From WHTB01 sp050699035 (GTDB lineage: Bacteria; Actinomycetota; Actinomycetes; Propionibacteriales; Nocardioidaceae): a stretch of 9,852 nucleotides of DNA. How positions within the stretch are numbered: the stretch's first letter is position 1; each line of letters begins with the position of its first letter. Below are positions 1-5,653 of this stretch, one piece after another. Location of the stretch: contig JBOHDE010000147.1 of the NCBI GenBank assembly GCA_050699035.1, forward strand, positions 1 through 9,852, given 5' to 3'. Made by a program: the position numbers and the translations under genes. The notes below the pieces were generated by a model, which ran no database searches, was not told where the DNA came from, and was given only the letters and a program-made list of their open reading frames with translations.

Positions 1-1
1 C

Positions 2-1453
2 TCGCTGGCCGCGTCCACGCTGCTGCTGGCCTACGACGGCCTGACCGCGCCGGCCTGGGTGCTGCGCCGGATCGAGGCCGGCGCCGGTGGGGTGGTGCTG
101 TTCGGCCACAACGTGCACGACGCCGAGCAGGTCGCGGCCCTGACCACCGCGCTGCGGGAAGCGCGCGCCGACCTGGTGCTGGCGATCGACGAGGAGGGCG
201 GCGACGTCACCCGGCTCGAGCACCGCACCGGCAGCTCCTCCCCCGGCAACGCCGCCCTCGGGGCCGCCGACTCGGTCGAGCTGACCCGCGACGTCTACGG
301 CAGCATCGGGGTCGAGCTGCACACGCTCGGCCTCACCATGGACTTCGCCCCGTCGGTCGACGTCAACACAGCGATCGACAACCCCGTCATCGGGACCAGG
401 GCGTTCGGCGCCGACCCGGGGCTGGTCGCTCGCCACGGTGCCGCGGCGGTCGACGGTCTGCAGCGCGCCGGGGTGGCGGCCTGCGTGAAGCACTTCCCCG
501 GCCACGGCTCGACGACCCAGGACTCCCACCTCGTGCTGCCGGTGGTGGACGAGCCGGTCGAGCGGCTGCGGCAGCGCGAGCTGGCACCGTTCGCCGCCGC
601 GATCGACGCGGGGGTGGCGGCCGTGATGTCGGCCCATATCCGGGTACCGTCGCTGACCGGGCTCGACCCGGCCACCCACTCCCGGGCCGTCCTGACCGAC
701 CTGCTGCGCGGCGACCTGGGGTTCACCGGGGTCGTCGTCACCGATGCGCTCGACATGTACGGCGTGAGCGGGCTGGTCGGCGTCCCCGAGGCCGCCGTAC
801 GCGCGCTCGCGGCGGGTGCCGACCTGCTCTGTCTGGGCGCGGAGCTTAACGAGCAGGAGTACGACGCGGTCCTCGACGCGGTCGAAGCGGCCCTGCGCGA
901 CGGCCGGCTCGACGCCGCAGCGGTGGAGCGCAGCCGGGCCAGGTCCGCCGACCTGGTGCGACGCTTCCCGGCCGGGGAGCCCCGGGTGCTCACCGCGGCC
1001 GAGGAGGCGGCGGCCGACGAGGTCGGCCTCCAGGCGGCCCGGCAGGCGGTGCAGGTCGATGGCCTGCTGCGCGCCATGTCCGCACCGTACGTCGTCCACC
1101 TCGACAACCCGCCGACGATCGCCTCCGGGCCGGTGCCCTGGGGTCTCGACGGACTCCCCGGAGCCGACGCGGTGGTGGTCGCCGACGGCTCCGTGCAGGT
1201 GGACGCCGTCGTCGCCGCTGCAGCCGGCCGCGACCTCGTGCTGGTGCTGCGCGACGCGCACCGGCACCCCTGGGCCCGTGACGTCGTACGCGCGGTGGCG
1301 CGGGCGCGACCCGACGCCGTGGTCGTGGAGATGGGTCTGCCGGTGTGGTCGCCGGCGCCGTTGACCCGGATCAGCTGCTACGGCGCCGCCCGGGTCTGCT
1401 CGGTGGCCGTCGGCGAACGGCTGCTCGGCCCGCTGCGGGCAGCGGCGCGCTGA
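2..1453 (+). CDS. Family 3 glycoside hydrolase, NagZ-like beta-N-acetylhexosaminidase (5' end off window)
   Basis: Hydrolase predicted to remove beta-linked N-acetylglucosamine, as NagZ does in peptidoglycan recycling. The reading frame is open from base 2, so the start lies upstream; the GTG at 59 is an internal valine. Visible residues run through an IDEEGG strand (about 62-67), KHFPGHG (163-169), then Asp174-Ser175-His176 at bases 521-529, which is the Asp-His acid/base pair typical of NagZ rather than of beta-glucosidases. The nucleophile is the Asp of TDALDM (visible residue 248, codon at 743). After the TIM barrel there are roughly 160 more residues with alternating hydrophobic strands, consistent with the second GH3 domain seen in two-domain enzymes such as Bacillus NagZ. 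Any signal peptide would lie outside the window, so cell location is unknown. It ends 19 bases before the nei-type gene and may be co-transcribed with it. The family call is firm; the exact substrate is inferred. Confidence 0.88.
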   Translation, partial: SLAASTLLLAYDGLTAPAWVLRRIEAGAGGVVLFGHNVHDAEQVAALTTALREARADLVLAIDEEGGDVTRLEHRTGSSSPGNAALGAADSVELTRDVYGSIGVELHTLGLTMDFAPSVDVNTAIDNPVIGTRAFGADPGLVARHGAAAVDGLQRAGVAACVKHFPGHGSTTQDSHLVLPVVDEPVERLRQRELAPFAAAIDAGVAAVMSAHIRVPSLTGLDPATHSRAVLTDLLRGDLGFTGVVVTDALDMYGVSGLVGVPEAAVRALAAGADLLCLGAELNEQEYDAVLDAVEAALRDGRLDAAAVERSRARSADLVRRFPAGEPRVLTAAEEAAADEVGLQAARQAVQVDGLLRAMSAPYVVHLDNPPTIASGPVPWGLDGLPGADAVVVADGSVQVDAVVAAAAGRDLVLVLRDAHRHPWARDVVRAVARARPDAVVVEMGLPVWSPAPLTRISCYGAARVCSVAVGERLLGPLRAAAR

Positions 1454-1472
1454 CCTGGGCGAGACTGGGCGC

Positions 1473-2273
1473 ATGCCCGAAGGCGACACGGTGTGGCTCA
1501 CCGCCCGCCGGCTCCAGCGCGCGACCGGCGGCGACGTACTCACGGGGTGTGACGTGCGGGTGCCGGCGCACGCGACCGCCGACCTAGTCGGCTGGACCGT
1601 CCTCGAGGTCGTGTCGCGTGGCAAGCACCTGCTGCACCGGCTGGGCGACCCGGCCGGCTCGGCGCCGCTGACGCTGCACACGCACCTGAAGATGGAGGGG
1701 TCGTGGCACCTCTACCGGCCCGGCGGCCGGTGGCGGCGGCCGGCCCACGAGGCCCGGGTCGTCCTGCGCACAGCCGAGTGGCAGGCGGTCGGGTTCGCCC
1801 TCAGCATCTGCGAGCTGGTGCGCACGGCCGACGAGGACGCGGTGGTGGGTCACCTCGGTCCGGACCTGCTCGGGGACGACTGGGACGCCGCCGAGGCGCT
1901 GCGACGGCTGCGGGCCGCACCCGACCGCACCGTCGCCGAGGCGCTGCTCGACCAGCGCAATCTGGCCGGCATCGGAACGTTGTATCGCAGCGAGACGCTG
2001 TTCCTGCGTGGCGTGCACCCGTGGACGCCGGTCGACGGCGTGCCGGCGTTGGCCGATCTCGTCGACACCGCCCACCGGCTGCTGACCGCGAACCGCGAGA
2101 CCCCCGCGCAGTCCACCACCGGTCTCACCCGCCGGGGCCAGGAGCACTGGGTGTACAACCGGGCCGGGCAGCCGTGCCGGCGGTGCCGTACCCGGGTCGA
2201 GCACGCCGAGATCGGCCCAGCCGGGCAGACGCGCGGCGTGTTCTGGTGCCCGCACTGCCAGCCCGCGGGGTGA
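1473..2273 (+). CDS. nei: Fpg/Nei-family DNA glycosylase/AP lyase (endonuclease VIII, Nei2 type)
   Basis: Base-excision repair enzyme that removes oxidised bases and cuts the resulting abasic site by beta,delta-elimination. The 266-residue length is normal for the family. The protein begins MPEGDTV, so after Met removal Pro2 is the Schiff-base nucleophile and Glu3 the acid. SRGKHLL (48-54) holds the conserved lysine (Lys51). The helix-two-turn-helix lies at about 154-183, with QRNLAGIGTLYRSE inside it. The C-terminal zinc finger has Cys235, Cys238, Cys259 and Cys262, with Arg254 in the DNA-binding turn. MPEGDTVW and the overall layout resemble mycobacterial Nei2 (Rv3297) more than Fpg/MutM, so an oxidised-pyrimidine preference is likely; this is inferred from the family. 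The ATG is fixed by the need for N-terminal Pro-Glu. No clear Shine-Dalgarno is visible, and translation may be coupled to the upstream gene. All catalytic and zinc residues are present. Confidence 0.93.
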   Translation: MPEGDTVWLTARRLQRATGGDVLTGCDVRVPAHATADLVGWTVLEVVSRGKHLLHRLGDPAGSAPLTLHTHLKMEGSWHLYRPGGRWRRPAHEARVVLRTAEWQAVGFALSICELVRTADEDAVVGHLGPDLLGDDWDAAEALRRLRAAPDRTVAEALLDQRNLAGIGTLYRSETLFLRGVHPWTPVDGVPALADLVDTAHRLLTANRETPAQSTTGLTRRGQEHWVYNRAGQPCRRCRTRVEHAEIGPAGQTRGVFWCPHCQPAG

Positions 2274-2286
2274 CCCCCGGTGTCCG

Positions 2287-2292
2287 TAAGAT
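2287..2292 (+). promoter_or_regulatory. Predicted -10 element (TAAGAT) for a leaderless transcript
   Basis: TAAGAT matches the actinobacterial -10 pattern TANNNT. It is followed by exactly six bases and then the GTG at 2299, so the expected transcription start falls on the first base of the start codon. No Shine-Dalgarno is visible before that GTG, which fits leaderless translation. I see no convincing -35 element at 16-18 bases upstream. Confidence 0.55.
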
Positions 2293-2298
2293 CCTCCC

Positions 2299-2973
2299 GT
2301 GCCCACGGCTCCCGAGACCGAGGCCGCCGACCTGCGCCGCCGGGCCCGTGGCAGCAAGGTCGCCGGCCGCCTGCTCAACCAGCCGCTGCGCCACCTCGGC
2401 GTCGGCGCAGCGGTCGTGGTGCTCGGGGTGACCGCGGCGTTCGGCGGGCTCGAGCCGGCCGACACCACCCCCTCGCGGGTCGCCGTCGAGGTCGGCAAGG
2501 TCTCGACCGTCCCGCCGTACGACATCACCATCGAGAAGGTGCTCTGGGTCGACGAGCTGCCGGAGGTCTACAAGACCGACGACGGCAACCGCTGGCTCGC
2601 CGTCACGGCGACCATTCGCAACACCCATGACGAGTCCCTGTACGACGCCGTCGAGCTCAAGCACGCGGTCTCCCTGGTCGGCGTCGAGGGCTTGGTGGGC
2701 GACCCGGTGAAGGGCGTCGAGCGGGTCGAGTCGAGCTACCGCAAGCTGCTCGCCGACACGAGCGACCTGAGCCCGGTGCAGCCCGGCATCGACTACGAGA
2801 TGGTCTACCTGTTCGAGCAGGACGGCAGCGTCGACCCGCCCGCCGAGGTCGCCGTGCAGCTGGTCGGGCACACCTGGCGGCGCGACAGCATCGACCAGGA
2901 CTTCAAGTGGCACGACCCGACGGTGATCGCCGAGTCGACCCTGCCGGTCCGGCCGGCGGACGACGGGACATGA
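2299..2973 (+). CDS. Membrane-anchored beta-rich protein, first gene of a three-gene operon
   Basis: Function not recognised. The 224-residue protein has a charged cytoplasmic start (about 1-32, rich in Arg), one hydrophobic segment (about 33-50) and an exported domain of about 170 residues. That domain alternates short hydrophobic strands with polar turns: ITIEKVLWV, then WLAVTATIRNTHDESL, a PG turn at 162-163, and YEMVYLFEQDG. This order of strand, 'normalised' conserved strand, PG turn and strand resembles DUF4352-type immunoglobulin-like domains, but I could not test this. There are no cysteines and no lipobox, so it should be anchored by its helix. The start is a GTG directly after a -10 element, suggesting a leaderless mRNA. 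Its TGA overlaps the ATG of the next gene (ATGA), so translation is probably coupled. The reading frame is secure; the fold assignment is tentative. Confidence 0.8.
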   Translation: MPTAPETEAADLRRRARGSKVAGRLLNQPLRHLGVGAAVVVLGVTAAFGGLEPADTTPSRVAVEVGKVSTVPPYDITIEKVLWVDELPEVYKTDDGNRWLAVTATIRNTHDESLYDAVELKHAVSLVGVEGLVGDPVKGVERVESSYRKLLADTSDLSPVQPGIDYEMVYLFEQDGSVDPPAEVAVQLVGHTWRRDSIDQDFKWHDPTVIAESTLPVRPADDGT

Positions 2974-3569
2974 GCGCCCGCGGCTACGCCCGGCAGGCGG
3001 GTACGGCGGCCCTCGTGCTGGCCGCCCTCGGCGCAGGCCGCGCCGTCACCACGATGTTCCCGGTGGACGACTCGGCCAGCGAGCCGTTCCTCCGGCCGAC
3101 CGACGTCGGCGAGACCGTCGAGCTGAGGTACGCCGACATCACCGCGGCCGAGGTGGACGGCTCGACCCGGATCTCCAACGCCGGCACCGGCCTGCAGACC
3201 ACCGAGGTCTTCCTGGTGATCCCGGTGACGATCGAGGCGACCGGCGAGCCGGCCACCCTCTCCTACGCCGCCGTGCACGACCGCGACGGCACCACCTATG
3301 TCGCCAACGGCTCACGCAGCCAGTTCTCCCCCGGCCTCGCGCAGCCCGGGCTGCCGCGCTACGCGACGGTCACCGTCGAGCTCCCCGCCGACGCGGTCGC
3401 CGGCGCCCACCTGCGGGTGGCACTCAACGCCGACTCGCGGCGCGACGACATGGCCGACATCGACCTCAGCCTGACCGGCACCGACGCGAAGCGGTGGGCC
3501 GAGCGGACCGAGGTGCTGACCGTCCCGACCCCCTCCGAGAAGCCGCCGGGCGACGAGGAGCGGTCATGA
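2970..3569 (+). CDS. Exported or anchored beta-rich protein, second gene of the three-gene operon
   Basis: Function not recognised. I start it at the ATG overlapping the upstream stop (ATGA), giving 199 residues; an upstream in-frame GTG at 2907 would put 21 low-complexity residues before the hydrophobic stretch and would overlap the first gene by 67 bases. Residues 10-22 form a short hydrophobic core after Arg8, followed by Arg24 and another apolar patch to about 30, so it could be a signal peptide or a weak anchor. The remainder is a beta-type domain: EVFLVIPVTIEATGEPA (79-95), a YAAVHDRDGTTY turn, PGL turns at 121-128, then ATVTVELPADAVAGAHLRV. This is the clearest DUF4352-like pattern of the three operon proteins. 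The C-terminal tail (about 180-199) is polar and Pro/Glu-rich. It has no cysteines. Its own TGA again overlaps the next ATG. Confidence 0.78.
   Translation: MSARGYARQAGTAALVLAALGAGRAVTTMFPVDDSASEPFLRPTDVGETVELRYADITAAEVDGSTRISNAGTGLQTTEVFLVIPVTIEATGEPATLSYAAVHDRDGTTYVANGSRSQFSPGLAQPGLPRYATVTVELPADAVAGAHLRVALNADSRRDDMADIDLSLTGTDAKRWAERTEVLTVPTPSEKPPGDEERS
3555..3560 (+). promoter_or_regulatory. Shine-Dalgarno GAGGAG for the third operon gene
   Basis: GAGGAG lies 5 bases before the ATG at 3566. It decides the start of the third gene in favour of 3566 over the in-frame GTG at 3494, which would give a 75-base overlap and an N-terminus without a preceding ribosome site. Confidence 0.7.
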
Positions 3570-4201
3570 ACGCCCACCGCGCACCGGGGTGGTGGCGACG
3601 CAACCGCTGGGGCCTTGTGGCGCTGCCGCTGGCCGCCGTCGCGGCACTGGCGGGCAGCTCGGACCGGGTCAAGCTGTTGTACTGGGACGAGGGCCTGCAC
3701 CGTGAGCAGGCCGCGCAGCAGGGCGACTGGCTCGAGTTCCGCGACACCTTCCACGACTCCGAGGGCGAGCACCCGCTGGAGGTCCGAGTACGCCTGGACT
3801 CCGTCGACGACACCACGACCGGGTGGGGATCGAGCGACCCGATCGACCTGCCGCCGGGAGGCAAGGCCGTACGCGTGACCGTCTCGTTCGAGGCCGACCC
3901 CGACCTGGCGATGCGGGTGTGCCAGCTCGCCGTGCGCGACACCGACGGCACCCGCTACGCGTACCTGCCGGTGCTCGGCGAGGTCTCGCAGCCGCTCTCG
4001 CCGTGTGTGCCGGATGCCAGCCCAGGCCCGTGGCCGGCGATGGGCGATGACCTCGCCACGACCACACCCGACGAACGGCCGCGGCCACGCTCGTGGACCG
4101 TCGAGCCGGTCCTGGTCGTACCCGAGGAGGTCGAGATCGCCGACGTCGTGTTCTGGTGGGAGAAGCCGGCGTACGCAGCCTTGACCGTCCACCCCCTTTA
4201 A
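3566..4201 (+). CDS. Membrane-anchored protein with possible disulfide, third gene of the three-gene operon
   Basis: Function not recognised. The 211-residue protein starts MNAHRAPGWWRRNRWG, a basic and aromatic cytoplasmic lead, then has one hydrophobic segment (about 16-31). The exported part carries strands LEVRVRLDSV (71-80), a PPGGK turn (96-100), AVRVTVSFEADPD, and VCQLAVRDTDGTRYAYLP. Cys119 and Cys147 are the only cysteines and are both predicted outside, so they could form a disulfide; the first two operon proteins have none. The C-terminal 40 residues (about 172-211) are again strand-like and end in TVHPL. The strand-turn-strand order echoes the two proteins before it, suggesting an old gene-duplication series or convergent small domains. 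It is the last gene of the operon: the next gene begins 210 bases later. A good ribosome site supports the start. Confidence 0.78.
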   Translation: MNAHRAPGWWRRNRWGLVALPLAAVAALAGSSDRVKLLYWDEGLHREQAAQQGDWLEFRDTFHDSEGEHPLEVRVRLDSVDDTTTGWGSSDPIDLPPGGKAVRVTVSFEADPDLAMRVCQLAVRDTDGTRYAYLPVLGEVSQPLSPCVPDASPGPWPAMGDDLATTTPDERPRPRSWTVEPVLVVPEEVEIADVVFWWEKPAYAALTVHPL

Positions 4202-4202
4202 C

Positions 4203-4379
4203 GGCTGCCGCCCGCGGACTAGCGTGCACAGGGAACGCTGCGCTGGACCGACCAGCTCACCGGCGGAACAGCGGCAGCCCCTCTCGACGCCGTGTCGCCA
4301 CCCACGAGAGGCCGAGCCGGCCGCAGCGCAGACACCGAACGCGGACGGATGGCACCTCCGGCGTGTCTGGGTGGGCTCG
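4203..4379 (+). promoter_or_regulatory. Intergenic region with abutting inverted repeats, candidate structured leader of fdhA
   Basis: The 210 bases between the three-gene operon and fdhA hold no gene. Perfect inverted repeats pair 4203-4211 with 4271-4279 (9 bp), 4280-4286 with 4305-4311 (7 bp), 4313-4318 with 4374-4379 (6 bp), and inside the last 4329-4335 with 4363-4369 (7 bp). Inside the first are two small hairpins (4221-4225/4235-4239 and 4242-4246/4252-4256). The three outer domains follow one another with at most one base between them and stop 16 bases before the Shine-Dalgarno. The first domain could instead act as a terminator for the upstream operon, although no T-run follows. In DNA this GC-rich, several 7-bp stems are expected by chance, so this is only a candidate; I do not recognise a known riboswitch class. 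Confidence 0.3.
4220..4225 (+). promoter_or_regulatory. Possible -10 element (TAGCGT) for fdhA
   Basis: TAGCGT contains the only TA dinucleotide between the stop at 4201 and the fdhA Shine-Dalgarno, and it matches TANNNT. A start near 4232 would give a leader of about 180 bases. The sequence 17 bases upstream (TTTAAC) is at best a weak -35. Use of this site would exclude the 5' arm of the 9-bp inverted repeat from the mRNA. Confidence 0.3.
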
Positions 4380-4411
4380 TCCGCGACGTCTCGTCGAAGG
4401 GTTGATGCACC

Positions 4412-5626
4412 ATGACAGGAAACCGTGTCGTCGTCTACAACGGTCCGGGCAAGGTCAGCGTGGAAACCACCGACTACCCGAAGCTCGAGCTGCCACCCGA
4501 CGTCGTGAAGGGTCTCGGCATCAAGCAGGCAGCCCCGCACGCCGTCATCCTGAAGCTCGTCACCACCAACATCTGCGGCAGCGACCAGCACATGGTCCGC
4601 GGCCGCACCACGGCGCCGGTCGGCCAGACCCTCGGCCACGAGATCACCGGCGAGGTCGTCGAGGCCGGCGACGACGTGCTGTTCGTCAAGCCCGGCGACA
4701 TCTGCTCGGTGCCGTTCAACATCGCCTGTGGCCGCTGCCGGATGTGCAACGAGGGCAAGACCGGCATCTGCCTCAATGTGAACCCGGCCCGAGCCGGTGC
4801 GGCGTACGGCTACGTCGACATGGGCGGCTGGATCGGCGGTCAGGCGGAGTACGTGATGGTGCCGTTCGCCGACTTCAACCTGCTCAAGTTCCCCGACCGG
4901 GACCAGGCGCTGGAGAAGATCCTCGACCTGACCATGCTGTCGGACATCTTCCCGACCGGCTACCACGGCGCGTACACCGCCGGCGTAACGACCGGCTCGA
5001 GCGCGTACATCGCCGGCGCCGGCCCGGTCGGGCTCGCCGCCGCCCATGCCGCCCAGCTGCTCGGGGCCTCGGTCGTCATCGTCGGCGACATGATCCCCGC
5101 CCGGCTCGAGCAAGCGCGAAGCTTCGGCTGCGAGACCGTCGACCTGACCCAGGACGCGGCCCTGCCCGACCTGATCGAGCAGGTCACCGGCGAGCCCGAG
5201 GTGGACGCCGCCGTCGACGCGGTCGGCTTCGAGGCGCGGGGCCACGGCCCGGACGCGGGCGAGGCACCCGCCACCGTGCTCAACGACATCATGACGATCT
5301 CGCGGGCCGGCGCCTCCCTCGGCGTCCCCGGCCTGTACGTCACCGGCGACCCCGGCGGCATCGACGAGAACGCCAAGATCGGCCAGATCGGCGTACGGCT
5401 GGGGCTCGGCTGGGCGAAGTCGCACGCGTTCACGACCGGCCAGTGCCCGGTGAAGCGGTACAACCGCCAGCTGATGAACCTGATCCTCTCCGACAAGGCC
5501 CAGATCGCGAAGGCCGTCAACGCGACCACGATCAGCCTGGACCAGTCCCCGGAGGGCTACCAGGACTTCGACCAGGGCGCCGCGAAGAAGTACGTGATCG
5601 ACCCGCACGGGTCCGTCGCCGCGTAA
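4412..5626 (+). CDS. fdhA: Glutathione-independent, zinc-dependent formaldehyde dehydrogenase (or dismutase)
   Basis: Cytoplasmic enzyme oxidising formaldehyde to formate with NAD and without added thiol cofactor; close relatives instead dismutate aldehydes using tightly bound NAD(H). The 404-residue medium-chain dehydrogenase closely follows the Pseudomonas putida enzyme as I remember it, including TTNICGSDQHMVRGRTTA and LGHEITGE. Catalytic zinc ligands are Cys55, His76 and the Asp178 of LSDIFPTG, the last being the hallmark of this subgroup. The structural zinc site has Cys106, Cys109, Cys112 and Cys120. The Rossmann motif AGAGPVG lies at 201-207, and Asp226 after VVIVG favours NAD over NADP. 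The N-terminal region (about 24-42) is a few residues longer than in the Pseudomonas protein. The Shine-Dalgarno GAAGGG (4396-4401) is 10 bases before the ATG. It has no clear partner genes here, so a general detoxification role is inferred. It converges with the membrane-protein gene, with 3 bases between stops. Confidence 0.95.
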   Translation: MTGNRVVVYNGPGKVSVETTDYPKLELPPDVVKGLGIKQAAPHAVILKLVTTNICGSDQHMVRGRTTAPVGQTLGHEITGEVVEAGDDVLFVKPGDICSVPFNIACGRCRMCNEGKTGICLNVNPARAGAAYGYVDMGGWIGGQAEYVMVPFADFNLLKFPDRDQALEKILDLTMLSDIFPTGYHGAYTAGVTTGSSAYIAGAGPVGLAAAHAAQLLGASVVIVGDMIPARLEQARSFGCETVDLTQDAALPDLIEQVTGEPEVDAAVDAVGFEARGHGPDAGEAPATVLNDIMTISRAGASLGVPGLYVTGDPGGIDENAKIGQIGVRLGLGWAKSHAFTTGQCPVKRYNRQLMNLILSDKAQIAKAVNATTISLDQSPEGYQDFDQGAAKKYVIDPHGSVAA

Positions 5627-5653
5627 ACCCTAGGGTGCGGTGTCGGGGCGGAC
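5611..5653. terminator. Imperfect hairpin at the convergent gene junction, possible bidirectional terminator
   Basis: GTCCG at 5611-5615 can pair with CGGAC at 5649-5653, and CCGC at 5619-5622 with GCGG at 5637-5640, enclosing the perfect 10-base palindrome ACCCTAGGGT at 5627-5636. The structure has unequal internal loops and no T-run on either side, so it is a weak terminator candidate. Its position across both stop codons is the main reason to list it. Confidence 0.25.

Noticed and set aside
59..61. GTG at 59 as the start of the glycoside hydrolase.
   Set aside because: The frame is open back to base 2 and encodes typical barrel residues (LLLAYDG), so the start is outside the window.
2907..2969. 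Upstream GTG start (2907) for the second operon gene.
   Set aside because: It would overlap the first gene by 67 bases and add a polar stretch before the hydrophobic N-terminus. The ATGA junction at 2970 matches the junction of the next pair.
3359..5608. A 749-codon open frame on the minus strand, antisense to the end of the three-gene operon and fdhA.
   Set aside because: It is a shadow of the GC-rich codon pattern. It opposes genes with clear domains, crosses an intergenic region, and its translation is low-complexity, rich in Val, Asp, Arg and Gly, with no motif.
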